NCBI RefSeq assembly: GCF_025630775.1
Contig: NZ_JAOSZE010000002.1
Location: forward strand, 186,001-250,000
Direction of reading: 5' to 3'
DNA length: 64,000 bases
Source of the DNA: Actinoplanes sp. KI2
GTDB lineage: Bacteria > Actinomycetota > Actinomycetes > Mycobacteriales > Micromonosporaceae
Under the pieces are notes generated by a model. The model saw nothing but the letters and a program-made list of their open reading frames with translations. It did no database searches and was not told the origin of the DNA. Shown here piece by piece: positions 24,657 to 32,998 of this stretch (the stretch's first letter is position 1; the number at the start of each line of letters is the position of its first letter). The position numbers and the translations under genes were made by a program.

Positions 24657-25931
24657 ATGAGTTCTGAGGTGGACGGCCGGGCGACCCGGCGCTGGCCGGC
24701 CGTGCTCGGCTCGCTGCGGCGCCGGCTCGCCGGTGAGCAGCGGGCGAAACCCCCGGCCACGACGTGGGCGACCGTGGTGTCCGCCTCGGCCCGGCGGTCG
24801 CTCGGCCTGGTCGACCGGCTCATTCTTCGGCTCGACAAGCTCGAGTTCGGCGAGCCGGATCCGGCGCGGCTGGCCGATCTGTTCGAGCTCGACCATCTGA
24901 TCACCCAGATCCGGCACCACGAGGAGAGCCTGCTGGTGCTGGCCGGCGCGCCGTCGGCCCGGGGGAGCCGGGGCGCGGAGAGCCTCACCGACGTGCTGCG
25001 GGCCGCCCAGTCGGAGATCGAGCAGTACACCCGGATCGACCTCGTGGTGACCGATCTCGACCTGTGCGTGGTCCCGGAGGCGGCCAACGATCTCGTGCAC
25101 CTGGCCGCCGAGCTGCTCGACAACGCCACCAAGCACTCCACGCCGGACACCACCGTCGCGGTCGCGGCGGGCGGCGCGGACGGCGGCGGCGTGCTGATCC
25201 GGATCGACGACCGCGGCGACCCCCTCGGCGACGACGAGCTGGCCCGGCTCAACGACCGCCTCCGGCGCACGGGCGGCAGCGTCGGCGGCACGCTCGGCCT
25301 CGCCGTGGTCGCCCGCCTGGCCGCCCGGCACGGCATCACGGTCGAGCTGGGCCGGACCGGCGACGGCACGAGCACCGAGATCACCCTCCCGGCCGCGCTG
25401 GTCGTCACCGCCGACGACTCCCCCGAGCCGGTGCCGGCCACGCTCCCCCGCCGCCCGGTGCGCGAGCCGCACCCGCCGCTGGCCGACCGGGTGCGCACGG
25501 CCCTGGGCCCGCAGGCCGAGGAGACCGACGGCGACTTCCGGCTGCGCGAGGGTTCCGCGGAGATTCTGGTACGGGTGCGGGACAACCCGCCGATGGTCGA
25601 CGTGCTGTCCCCGATCCGCTCCGGGATCCCGGCCGGCGAGCGGCTCTATGCGCAGTTGTCCGAGCTGACCGCGGGCATGCCGATCGGCCGGCTCTACTGG
25701 GCCGACGACACGGTCTGGTGCTCGGTCCCGGTGTTCGGCCACGAATTCCAGGCGTCCCACGTCAAGCTGGCCGTCCAGGTGATGACCGGCCTGGCGAAGG
25801 AGCTGGCCGACAAGGATCCCTGGCCGGCGAACACCGAAGCCGGCGACACCGACAAGCCGGAGAAAGCCGACAAGCCGGAGAAAGCCGAAAAGCCGGAGAA
25901 AGCTGAAAAGCCGCTTAAATCCGAAAAGTAG
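24657..25931 (+). CDS. Soluble CvnA-like histidine-kinase-type ATPase with KPEKAE repeat tail
   Basis: A 424-residue protein. The segment [20 protein letters not shown] followed by LAG is the dimerisation region found in Streptomyces conservon kinases (CvnA). The ATP-binding domain has [25 protein letters not shown] and [18 protein letters not shown]. The large sensory and membrane part of CvnA proteins is missing, and no roadblock, DUF742 or small GTPase genes follow, so it is an orphan. The region 280-400 is a separate small domain ([20 protein letters not shown]). The C-terminus is four repeats of KPEKAD/E ending in KPLKSEK. The last 17 bases overlap the end of the chemotaxis receptor gene on the other strand. 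Confidence 0.82.
   Translation: MSSEVDGRATRRWPAVLGSLRRRLAGEQRAKPPATTWATVVSASARRSLGLVDRLILRLDKLEFGEPDPARLADLFELDHLITQIRHHEESLLVLAGAPSARGSRGAESLTDVLRAAQSEIEQYTRIDLVVTDLDLCVVPEAANDLVHLAAELLDNATKHSTPDTTVAVAAGGADGGGVLIRIDDRGDPLGDDELARLNDRLRRTGGSVGGTLGLAVVARLAARHGITVELGRTGDGTSTEITLPAALVVTADDSPEPVPATLPRRPVREPHPPLADRVRTALGPQAEETDGDFRLREGSAEILVRVRDNPPMVDVLSPIRSGIPAGERLYAQLSELTAGMPIGRLYWADDTVWCSVPVFGHEFQASHVKLAVQVMTGLAKELADKDPWPANTEAGDTDKPEKADKPEKAEKPEKAEKPLKSEK
25854..25925 (+). repeat. Four 18-base repeats at the 3' end of the kinase-like gene
   Basis: Units of the form AAGCCGGAGAAAGCCGAA start at 25854, 25872, 25890 and 25908. The first three differ by one or two bases; the fourth is strongly diverged (AAGCCGCTTAAATCCGAA) and contains the stop codon and last codons of the convergent chemotaxis gene on the other strand. 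Confidence 0.85.
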
Positions 25932-27552
25932 CTACGATCCCGCTCAGCTCGGTCGACATCCGGGCCAGCTCGGCGGTGGCCTGCTGCGTCTGGGCCACAC
26001 CCTCGCTGGTCATCCGCGCCGCGTCGGCCACCCCGGTGATGTTCTGGGCGATCGCCCCGGACCCGGTGGCCGCCTCGGCCACGCTCCGGTTCATCTCCGC
26101 CGTCGTGGCGGTCTGCTCCTCGACCGCCGACGCGATCGTCGTCTGGAACTCGCTGATCCGCCCGATCACCGCGGAGATCTCCTCGATCGCCGCGACCGCA
26201 CCGTTCGTGTCGGCCTGGATCGCCTCGACCCGCCGCGAGATGTCCTCGGTGGCCCGCGCCGTCTCCTGCGCCAGATCCTTGACCTCGGACGCCACCACCG
26301 CGAAGCCCTTCCCCGCGTCGCCCGCCCGGGCCGCCTCGATCGTCGCGTTCAGCGCCAGCAGGTTGGTCTGCTCGGCGATCGCCGTGATCGTCTTGATGAC
26401 ATTCCCGATCTCGGCCGACGAGTCGCCGAGCTTGCCCATGGTCGACGACGTGGCCGCCGTGACGCTCACCGCCTCGGCCGCGACCCGCGCCGCCTCGGCC
26501 GCGTTCTGCGAGATCTCCCGGATCGACGCGCCCATCTGCTCGCTGCCCGCCGACACCGTCTCCACGCTGCGGGAGACCTCCTCGGCCGCCGCGGAGACGG
26601 CCTGCGCCTGGACCGACGCCTGCTCGGCGGACGCGGCGATCTGGGTGGCCGTGCCGGTCATCTGCTCGGACGCGCCGGCCAGCGACGTCGCCGACCCCTC
26701 GATGGTGGCGATCGTGCGCCGCAGCCGCTCCATCGCCGCGTCGAGCGCGCGGCCCATCCGGCCGGGCTCGTCCCGGGTGTCCAGGCCGGTGCTGCGGGTG
26801 AGGTCGCCGTCGGCGAGACCGTCGCAGACGTACGTGACCTTGGTGAGCGACCGCACGATCCGCCGGCCGGTCCACACGCCGAGGGCCAGGGCCAGAGCGA
26901 TCCCGAGAACCAGCGTGATGATCGCCGTGTTCCGGCTGGACTGGTAGCTGTCCTCGGCGGCCCGGGCGTTCTTGGCCGCGTCCGCGACCTCCAGGTCGTT
27001 CATGCTCTTCATCGTCGCGGTCAGTTGCCCGAGGAGCGGGATGACCTGCTGGTCGCGGGCCACCGACCACTGGTCGAGCTCGTTCTTCGCGCCGAGCGGG
27101 AGCAGCGTGTTGGTGCCCAGCTCGGTGTACTTGTCCCACTGGCCCTGCAGGGTGTCGATCATCGAGGCGGGCGCCGCCGGGCCGCTGGCCCGGTACGCCG
27201 CCATCGCCTTGTCGAAGTTCTCCAGGGCCTGCTTGTAGGCGGTCGTGAAGGTGGCGGTCGATGCGTCGGTGGTGGACAGCGCCTGGTTCGACAGGGCGAC
27301 GTTGGCCTGCGCCACCACGTACCTGATGTCCCCGAGCGTCTTGATGCTGGCGACGTTGCTCGAATAGATCAGGTTCGCGGAGTCGGACGCCCGGCTCAGC
27401 GAGACCAGCCCCATGACGCCCACCACCAGCGCCACCAGCGCGGCCACCACCGCCGAGGCGAGGATCCAGACCCGGACGCTGAGGTCGGACACCGAACGCC
27501 CGCGTGTCCGTTCCGCCCCGCCGGACGGGACGCTCGGCGTCGTCGCGCTCAT
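25915..27552 (-). CDS. Methyl-accepting chemotaxis protein
   Basis: A 545-residue transmembrane receptor. TM1 lies at about residues 27-50 ([20 protein letters not shown]) and TM2 at about 207-228 ([20 protein letters not shown]). The extracytoplasmic part is a four-helix-bundle domain. A HAMP domain follows ([20 protein letters not shown]), then a long coiled-coil signalling region whose tip reads [20 protein letters not shown] then [20 protein letters not shown], the hallmark for CheA/CheW binding. The presence of an MCP implies a motile life stage in this actinomycete. No che genes are in the window, so it is an orphan receptor. The start is the ATG at 27552; the frame upstream of it is unrelated sequence. 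Confidence 0.95.
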   Translation of the reverse strand: MSATTPSVPSGGAERTRGRSVSDLSVRVWILASAVVAALVALVVGVMGLVSLSRASDSANLIYSSNVASIKTLGDIRYVVAQANVALSNQALSTTDASTATFTTAYKQALENFDKAMAAYRASGPAAPASMIDTLQGQWDKYTELGTNTLLPLGAKNELDQWSVARDQQVIPLLGQLTATMKSMNDLEVADAAKNARAAEDSYQSSRNTAIITLVLGIALALALGVWTGRRIVRSLTKVTYVCDGLADGDLTRSTGLDTRDEPGRMGRALDAAMERLRRTIATIEGSATSLAGASEQMTGTATQIAASAEQASVQAQAVSAAAEEVSRSVETVSAGSEQMGASIREISQNAAEAARVAAEAVSVTAATSSTMGKLGDSSAEIGNVIKTITAIAEQTNLLALNATIEAARAGDAGKGFAVVASEVKDLAQETARATEDISRRVEAIQADTNGAVAAIEEISAVIGRISEFQTTIASAVEEQTATTAEMNRSVAEAATGSGAIAQNITGVADAARMTSEGVAQTQQATAELARMSTELSGIVATFRI

Positions 27553-27660
27553 CAGCCCACTATGCGTTCTTTCGGGTCCGGTGGGTGCCGCATTCGCAAA
27601 GGTCAGATCGTGGGCGACCCGCGCCGCGACGGGCTCCTGGGAGGGCGGCAAAATGGCTCC

Positions 27661-28743
27661 GTGAAGTTCAAGCGCGTCGTTGCGGCCGCGGCGACCGTCG
27701 TGGTCCTTCTCCTCGGCGGGTACGCCGGGTTCCTGGGCCACCGATCGCGGCACGCGGTGTCGGTCGCGCCCGCCGGCCCGTACCCGGTCGGCCGCGGCGA
27801 GCAGGAGATCGTCGACCGGTCCCGGACCGACGAACTGGCGCCGCGCGGCGGCAACCCGCGGGTGCTGTCGGTCTGGTTGTGGTATCCGGCGGCGTCCACC
27901 GGGCGGCCGGCCGGCTACGCGCCCGGCGCCTGGGCGGGACTGCGAAAGTTCTGGTGGGGGCAGACCGCGCTCGACCGGGTGCGCACCGGCGCGTACGCGA
28001 ACGTGCCCTTTGCCGCCGGGTCCTTCCCGCTGGTCGTGCTGATGCCGGGGCTGGGGTTCTCGGCACCGCAGTACCAGGCGATCGCGGCCGGGCTCGCCGG
28101 CCACGGCTACGTCGTCGCGGGCGTGACGCCGACCTACAGCGCCAACCTGTCGGTGCTCGGCGGCCACGCGGTGCCGGCGACCGCGGCCGGCGACCCGTCC
28201 GACCTGGCCGGTCCGCGCGGCAGCGGGCTCGCCGCGGTGTGGGCGGCCGACGCGCGGTTCGCGGCCTACCAGGTCGGGGTGCTGCTCGGGGCGCACGTCG
28301 ACCGGCGGAAGGTGGCGTACGTCGGGCACTCGTTCGGCGGGGCGGCGGCGCTGGAGGCCTGCCGGCAGGACCCGGCCTGCACCGGCGCGGTGGATCTCGA
28401 CGGGACGCCGTACGGTCCGGTGGTCACCGAGGGGCTGCGGCGGCCGCTGCTGATCCTGAGCTCGGGCCGGAACGGGGCCGACCGGGACGCGTCGACGCGG
28501 TCGCTGCTGGCGGCGAGCGGGACGGCGGCGTGGTCGTACACGATCGACGGTGCGGAGCATTTCGACTTCACCGACTACGCGGCGTACTGGCTGGCGGCGC
28601 CGGTGCGGGCGGTGCTGCCGCTGGGCAACCCGGACACGCTCGCCATCACCGGCTCGTTCCTGGCGGCGTTCCTGGCCGGCGGGGCGGCGTTCCGGGCGCC
28701 GGAGGTCGCCGGGGTACGGGCCAGCGATGCTGATCATCGTTAG
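27661..28743 (+). CDS. Membrane-anchored alpha/beta hydrolase (PAF-acetylhydrolase/lipase-like)
   Basis: A 360-residue hydrolase with an N-terminal transmembrane anchor or uncleaved signal ([20 protein letters not shown]). The fold is recognisable from [33 protein letters not shown], the nucleophile elbow GHSFGG, the acid region VDLDGTPYG and AEHFDFTDY with the catalytic His. The 'LWYPA...' start and '[10 protein letters not shown]' core match plasma PAF-acetylhydrolase-like bacterial lipases. The start is GTG at 27661; an ATG nine bases earlier is out of frame and stops at once. It overlaps the following kinase gene by 17 bases. Confidence 0.85.
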   Translation: MKFKRVVAAAATVVVLLLGGYAGFLGHRSRHAVSVAPAGPYPVGRGEQEIVDRSRTDELAPRGGNPRVLSVWLWYPAASTGRPAGYAPGAWAGLRKFWWGQTALDRVRTGAYANVPFAAGSFPLVVLMPGLGFSAPQYQAIAAGLAGHGYVVAGVTPTYSANLSVLGGHAVPATAAGDPSDLAGPRGSGLAAVWAADARFAAYQVGVLLGAHVDRRKVAYVGHSFGGAAALEACRQDPACTGAVDLDGTPYGPVVTEGLRRPLLILSSGRNGADRDASTRSLLAASGTAAWSYTIDGAEHFDFTDYAAYWLAAPVRAVLPLGNPDTLAITGSFLAAFLAGGAAFRAPEVAGVRASDADHR

Positions 28744-29176
28744 CGGGGCGCCCGGGACCGGCAAGAGCACCCTCGCGCACGCCCTCCGCGGCGCCCTCGG
28801 CTGCCCGGTGGTCAGCCGGGACGAGATCCGCGAGGGTCTGGTGCTGGCCGGCACGCCCGACGACCGGTTCGCCCTGACCTATCGCCTGTTTCTCGACACG
28901 GTCACCGCCCTGACGGCGGCCGGCGTCACGCTGATCGCGGAAGCGGCGTTCCAGGACCACAACTGGCGGCCGCTGCTGGGCCTGGGCCCGACCCGGATCC
29001 TGCGCTGCGTGAGCACCCGGCAGCGGGTGGTACGCCGGGCCGCCCACCCCGGCAAGCCGATCAGCATCGCCGATTGGGTGCCGATCGACTCACCCGCGCC
29101 CACCCTGATCGTGGACACGACCGAGGGCTACTCCCCCGGCCTCGACCGGATCACCGCGTTCGCCGGCGGTCACTGA
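28727..29176 (+). CDS. P-loop kinase (zeta-toxin/Cpt-like AAA_33)
   Basis: A 149-residue small P-loop protein: [19 protein letters not shown] is the Walker [11 protein letters not shown] a switch-like Asp-Glu segment typical of AAA_33/zeta-like kinases, and [16 protein letters not shown] the later substrate-binding region. ATP-dependent phosphorylation of a small molecule is likely. Its start lies inside the preceding hydrolase gene (17-base overlap), which indicates translational coupling. Its end overlaps the S1-like gene on the other strand by 7 bases. Confidence 0.8.
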   Translation: MLIIVSGAPGTGKSTLAHALRGALGCPVVSRDEIREGLVLAGTPDDRFALTYRLFLDTVTALTAAGVTLIAEAAFQDHNWRPLLGLGPTRILRCVSTRQRVVRRAAHPGKPISIADWVPIDSPAPTLIVDTTEGYSPGLDRITAFAGGH

Positions 29177-30516
29177 CCGGCGGACCGGCTGGCCAGGACC
29201 TGCCTGCCGTGCGCCTCCCACCGGTCGTGCGCCTCGGCGTACTCCCGTTCCCAGGTCTCCCGCTGCGCCTCGAAGCCCTCCAGCCACTCGCCGGTCTCCG
29301 GGTCGAAGCCCTCCGGGTAGATGTAGTTGCCCTCGGCGTCGTAGGTGGCGCTCATCCCGTACAGCGTGGGGTCGAAGTGCTCCTCGCCCTCGACGAAGAT
29401 CTCGTTGGCCTGCTTGAGGGACAGCGAGATGCGCCGCCGCTCGAGGTCGATGTCGGTGAGCTTGGCCAGCACCTCGTCGCCGACGCCGACGATCTGCTCG
29501 GGCCGCTCGACGTGCCCCTCGGCCAGCTCGCTGATGTGCACGAGCCCCTCGATGCCGTCGGCGACCCGGACGAACGCGCCGAACGGGACCAGCTTGGTGA
29601 CGACGCCGGGGACGATCTGGTTGATCACGTGGGTGCGGGCGAACTGCCGCCACGGGTCCTCCTGCGTCGCCTTCAGCGACAGCGAGACCCGCTTCTTGGC
29701 GATGTCGACGTCGAGCACCTCGACCTCGACCTCCTGCCCGACCTGCACCACGTCGGACGGGTGGTCGATGTGCCGCCAGGACAGCTCGGAGACGTGCACC
29801 AGGCCGTCCACGCCGCCGAGGTCGACGAACGCGCCGAAGTTCACCACGCTGGAGACGATGCCCTTGCGGACCTGCCCCTTCTGCAGCCGGGCGAGCAGGT
29901 CGCCGCGGATCGCGGTGCGGTTCTGCTCGAGGTACGCGCGGCGGGACAACACCACGTTGTTGCGGTTCTTGTCCAGCTCGATGATTTTCGCCTCGAGCTC
30001 GCGGCCCACGTACGGCGCGAGGTCGCGCACCCGGCGCATCTCGACCAGCGAGGCGGGCAGGAAGCCGCGCACGCCGATGTCGAGGATCAGGCCGCCCTTG
30101 ACGACCTCGGTGACCGGGCCCTTGACGAACCCGTCCTCCTGCTTGATCGCCTCGATCCGCTGCCACGCCTCCTCGCGCCGCGCCTGCGCAGGATCGACCG
30201 CCGGTGCGGCGTCGACCACCGGTGCGGCGTCGACCACCGGCTCGGCGTCGGCCGGCTCGGGCACGCCGTCGACCACCGGCTCGGCGTCGGCCGGCTCGGG
30301 CACGCCGCCGACCACCGGCTCGGCGTCGACCACCGGCTCGGGCGCGGCATCGACCAGCGGCTCCGCGACGGCCGGCTCGGCCACGACCTCGGCCACCGGC
30401 TCCTCGGTCGGAGCCGGATCGGGCGGCGCGGGAACGGCCGGGGCCGGATCAGGCGGTGCGGGAACAACGGTGGGCTCAGAGGAGGGGACAGCGGCTTCGG
30501 GCGAGCTCATCGACAT
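29170..30516 (-). CDS. Ribosomal protein S1 paralogue with the first S1 domain replaced by an acidic Ala/Pro/Val repeat
   Basis: A 448-residue protein. The three C-terminal S1 domains are near-canonical actinobacterial S1: FVKGPVTEVVKGGLILDIGV then RGFLPASLVEMRRVRDLAPY; KGIVSSVVNFGAFVDLGG then VDGLVHVSELSWRHIDHPSD; and KLVPFGAFVRVADGIEGLVH. The C-terminus FDPETGEWLEGFE and EYAEAHDRWEAHG is the standard S1 ending. Genuine rpsA products of this group begin with another S1 domain; here residues 1-145 are instead a low-complexity stretch with repeats such as VPEPADAEPVVD. It is therefore probably a second, specialised S1 rather than the essential ribosomal protein. The start is ATG 30516 or 30510 (AAGGTGGA upstream). 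Confidence 0.85.
   Translation of the reverse strand: MSMSSPEAAVPSSEPTVVPAPPDPAPAVPAPPDPAPTEEPVAEVVAEPAVAEPLVDAAPEPVVDAEPVVGGVPEPADAEPVVDGVPEPADAEPVVDAAPVVDAAPAVDPAQARREEAWQRIEAIKQEDGFVKGPVTEVVKGGLILDIGVRGFLPASLVEMRRVRDLAPYVGRELEAKIIELDKNRNNVVLSRRAYLEQNRTAIRGDLLARLQKGQVRKGIVSSVVNFGAFVDLGGVDGLVHVSELSWRHIDHPSDVVQVGQEVEVEVLDVDIAKKRVSLSLKATQEDPWRQFARTHVINQIVPGVVTKLVPFGAFVRVADGIEGLVHISELAEGHVERPEQIVGVGDEVLAKLTDIDLERRRISLSLKQANEIFVEGEEHFDPTLYGMSATYDAEGNYIYPEGFDPETGEWLEGFEAQRETWEREYAEAHDRWEAHGRQVLASRSAGQ
30195..30360 (-). repeat. Tandem coding repeats in the S1 paralogue
   Basis: Two nearly identical 39-base units (about 30241-30318) and several 18-base units such as GGTGCGGCGTCGACCACC (from about 30202) encode the EPADAEPVVD / APVVDA pattern of the acidic N-terminal region. 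Confidence 0.75.
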
Positions 30517-30536
30517 TCCACCTTATTCTGCGAACA

Positions 30537-31142
30537 TCAGAGCTTACCAATCGGCAGGCCCGCCTCGGAAGAAGCCGAAACCGGTCGGAAAACGCCGCCC
30601 AGGGCCAGATCGATTGACCGGCCGGCCGCGACGACCGCCTGGTCCGCGTCGGCGGCGCTCTCCACCACCCCCTCGACCATGCCGAACAGCAGCATGAGAT
30701 CACCCGGAACCAGGTCGGCGCGCACCCACCCGGCCTCCTGCGCGAACCGCAGCGGGTCGGCCAGCAGCGCGGTCACCCGGCGCCGGAAGCGCCGGCGGGT
30801 CGCCGCGTCGAACCGCCGGGCCAGTTGCACCAGCGGGCGCATCGTCACCTGGATCCGCAGGATCTCGTGCAACGCCGTGCCGAAGGTGGCCGGCTGCTCC
30901 CGCCCGGCCGCCACGCACCGCTCGAGCTGGTCGATCAGATACCCCATCACGCCGGCGGCGAGCGCCGACCGGTCCGGGAAGTGCCGGTACAGCGTGGCCT
31001 GCCCGATCCCGGCCCGCCGGGCGATCTCCGGCATGCCCACCACCGGACGCTGACTGGTCATCACCTCGCACGCGGCCCGCAGGATCGCCGTGCGATTGCG
31101 CAGCGCATCCCGGCGGCGGGCCGGTTGGGCACCGTAGAGCAC
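30537..31142 (-). CDS. TetR/AcrR-family transcriptional regulator
   Basis: A 201-residue repressor. The helix-turn-helix is VVGMPEIARRAGIGQATLYRHFPDRSAL in family terms (here residues about 34-60), with the TLYRHF signature. The rest is the ligand-binding helical domain. The GTG at 31142 is chosen because GAGGAGG stands 7 bases upstream; the longer frame from 31202 would place codons across the palindromic operator. It is divergent from the CocE/X-Pro peptidase gene, the probable target, and would repress itself as well. Confidence 0.88.
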   Translation of the reverse strand: MLYGAQPARRRDALRNRTAILRAACEVMTSQRPVVGMPEIARRAGIGQATLYRHFPDRSALAAGVMGYLIDQLERCVAAGREQPATFGTALHEILRIQVTMRPLVQLARRFDAATRRRFRRRVTALLADPLRFAQEAGWVRADLVPGDLMLLFGMVEGVVESAADADQAVVAAGRSIDLALGGVFRPVSASSEAGLPIGKL

Positions 31143-31167
31143 CGCGGCCTCCTCGAAGTGACCTACA

Positions 31168-31181
31168 TTACTGGCCAGTAA
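31168..31181. promoter_or_regulatory. Probable TetR operator
   Basis: TTACTGGCCAGTAA is a perfect 14-base palindrome 26 bases upstream of the tetR start and 140 bases upstream of the divergent hydrolase gene. Its AT-rich flanks (ACATTA ... TAATGT nearby) stand out from the GC-rich background, as promoters do. Confidence 0.65.
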
Positions 31182-31261
31182 CGATAATGTCATGAAGTTC
31201 AATTTCTCGGAACCGGTTCGTAAGGTTCTGGCACCGGAGCGCTCCGGCCCTGCTCACCCCC

Positions 31262-31302
31262 AGCGCGAGGCGACGCCCGCCACCCAGGCGCCGCCTCGCG
31301 CT
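31262..31302 (+). promoter_or_regulatory. Hairpin in the leader of the CocE-like gene
   Basis: AGCGCGAGGCG (31262-31272) and CGCCTCGCGCT (31292-31302) are perfect 11-base inverted repeats with a 19-base loop, ending 20 bases before the start codon and 8 bases before the CAGGAG ribosome binding site. It may influence translation or act as an attenuator. Confidence 0.4.
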
Positions 31303-31321
31303 TCGGCATTCAGGAGTGCGC

Positions 31322-32881
31322 ATGGCCCCACGACGCTCGACCGTGCTCGCCGGCCTGGTGTCCACCCTCGCCGCAACGGTTCTCCTCGGCGGCGGCCCGG
31401 CCGCGGCCGCCTCACCCACGGTCCGCTTCGTCGATCTCCCCGGCGACGGCGTGACGCTCAAGGCCAATGTCGTGGCCCCGGCCACCGGCGGCAGCCACCC
31501 CGCCGTGATCTTCCCGGCCAGCTGGGGGCTCAACGATCTGGAGTACCTCGCGCAGGCCGAGAGCCTGGCCGCCGACGGGTACGTGGTCGTCTCGTACACG
31601 CCGAGGGGTTGGTGGTCCTCCGGCGGCGAGATCGACACGGCCGGCCCCAAGGACATGGCCGACCTGTCGAAGGTCATCGACTGGACCATCGCGAACACCG
31701 CCACCGACCCCACCCGGATCGGCGCCGGCGGCGTCTCCTACGGCGCCGGCCTCAGCCTGCTCGGCTCGGCCTTCGACAGGCGGATCCGCGCGGTCGCCGT
31801 GCTCAGCGGCTGGACCGACCTGGTCTACTCGCTCTACGGCGACCAGACCCGGCACCTGCAGTCGTCCGGCCTGCTCGGCCTGGCCGCGCAGCTGGTCGGC
31901 AACCCCGGCCCCGATCTGAACGGCAAGCTGGCCGACTTCACCGCGAACCGCAACATCGCCGAGGTGATGGCCTGGGCCCGGGTACGATCCGCCGCGACCT
32001 ACCTCGACCGGATCAACGCGAACGACCCGGCCGTGCTGATCGCCAACGCGTGGGGCGACTCGTTCTTCCCGCCCAACCAGCTGGCCGACTTCTACGCGCG
32101 GCTGACCACCCCGAAACGCCTCGAACTGCGCCCCGGTGACCATGCGATCGCCGAGCTCACCGGCCTGGCCGGGCTGCCCAACGCGGTGTGGAGCAGCGTG
32201 CACGGCTGGTTCGACCGCTACCTGCGCGGTGACGCCGGCGGCACCCCGCCCGGCCAGGTCCAGCTGACCACCAACAACCGGATCGAGACGTACGGGTCAT
32301 GGGCCGCCCAGAACAGCAGCGTCCGCCGATACGGCCTCGGCGGGATCCGCTGGCTCGACCAGACCGGGCTGCTGGGCGGCGCCCCGGCCACCGGCTGGTC
32401 CCGGGCGGTGCCCACCGACCTCGACACGGTCGCGGACGGCGGGGTGGTGCTGCTGACCAACGGCGTGGCCGCCTTCACCGGCCTGCGGCCCACGATCTGG
32501 TTGCCCGCGGTCGACCGCTTCCGGGCCGGCGTGTGGGCCTCGACGAGACCGTCCTCGCCGGTGCAGATCCGCGGCATTCCCCGGCTGCATCTGAGCCTCA
32601 CCGGCACGGCCGCCACCGGCTCGCTCGTGGCGTACCTCTACGACCTGGACAACCTCGGCGGCGCCACCCTGATCACGCACGCGCCCACCACCTGGATCTC
32701 CGGCGCCGCGGGCAGCCGGACGGTCGACCTCGACCTGACCGCGACGGCCTACGACGTCCCGGCCGGCCATTCCCTGACCCTGGTCGTGGACACGGTCGAT
32801 CCCCTCTACTACGACGCCAACGCCCCCGGCCGGACCATCACCATCGCCGGCGGCTCCTACCTGGACGTGCCGCTCAGGTAG
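31322..32881 (+). CDS. Secreted CocE/NonD-type hydrolase (X-Pro dipeptidyl-peptidase, S15-like)
   Basis: A 519-residue exported alpha/beta hydrolase. Signal peptide: VLAGLVSTLAATVLLGGGPA ending AAAA. The catalytic domain begins with VRFVDLPGDGVTLKANVVAP, has SYTPRGWWSSGGEID, the nucleophile elbow GVSYGAG near residue 140, and RPGDHAIAEL with the catalytic His. The C-terminal jelly-roll domain (from about residue 380) matches the X-Pro dipeptidyl-peptidase C-terminal domain. Substrates could be peptides or esters such as acyl side chains. The ATG at 31322 follows CAGGAG. It is divergent from and likely controlled by the TetR gene. Confidence 0.87.
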   Translation: MAPRRSTVLAGLVSTLAATVLLGGGPAAAASPTVRFVDLPGDGVTLKANVVAPATGGSHPAVIFPASWGLNDLEYLAQAESLAADGYVVVSYTPRGWWSSGGEIDTAGPKDMADLSKVIDWTIANTATDPTRIGAGGVSYGAGLSLLGSAFDRRIRAVAVLSGWTDLVYSLYGDQTRHLQSSGLLGLAAQLVGNPGPDLNGKLADFTANRNIAEVMAWARVRSAATYLDRINANDPAVLIANAWGDSFFPPNQLADFYARLTTPKRLELRPGDHAIAELTGLAGLPNAVWSSVHGWFDRYLRGDAGGTPPGQVQLTTNNRIETYGSWAAQNSSVRRYGLGGIRWLDQTGLLGGAPATGWSRAVPTDLDTVADGGVVLLTNGVAAFTGLRPTIWLPAVDRFRAGVWASTRPSSPVQIRGIPRLHLSLTGTAATGSLVAYLYDLDNLGGATLITHAPTTWISGAAGSRTVDLDLTATAYDVPAGHSLTLVVDTVDPLYYDANAPGRTITIAGGSYLDVPLR

Positions 32882-32948
32882 GAGACCGCGACTCCTGACA
32901 ACCTCCGAACACATCCCGAACCGGGCCTGGACCATGGCTCGCCAGGGT

Positions 32949-32979
32949 GGCCGTCGGGGCAACACCTGCCCCGACGGCC
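32949..32979 (+). terminator. Hairpin terminator after the CocE-like gene
   Basis: GGCCGTCGGGGCA (32949-32961) and TGCCCCGACGGCC (32967-32979) form a perfect 13-bp stem with a 5-base loop, 68 bases after the hydrolase stop. It ends 19 bases before the next start codon, so the following promoter or leader overlaps it. Confidence 0.7.
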
Positions 32980-32998
32980 GACCGGGGAGGGCGAGTCG

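Noticed and set aside
27553..28854. Upstream extension of the chemotaxis receptor frame
   Set aside because: The open frame continues far upstream of 27552 but lies antisense to the hydrolase gene and contains no domain; the receptor's conserved N-terminal membrane helix begins just after 27552.
29170..30516. Naming the S1-like gene rpsA
   Set aside because: The first S1 domain is missing, and standard rpsA products in this group keep it; a paralogue is more likely.
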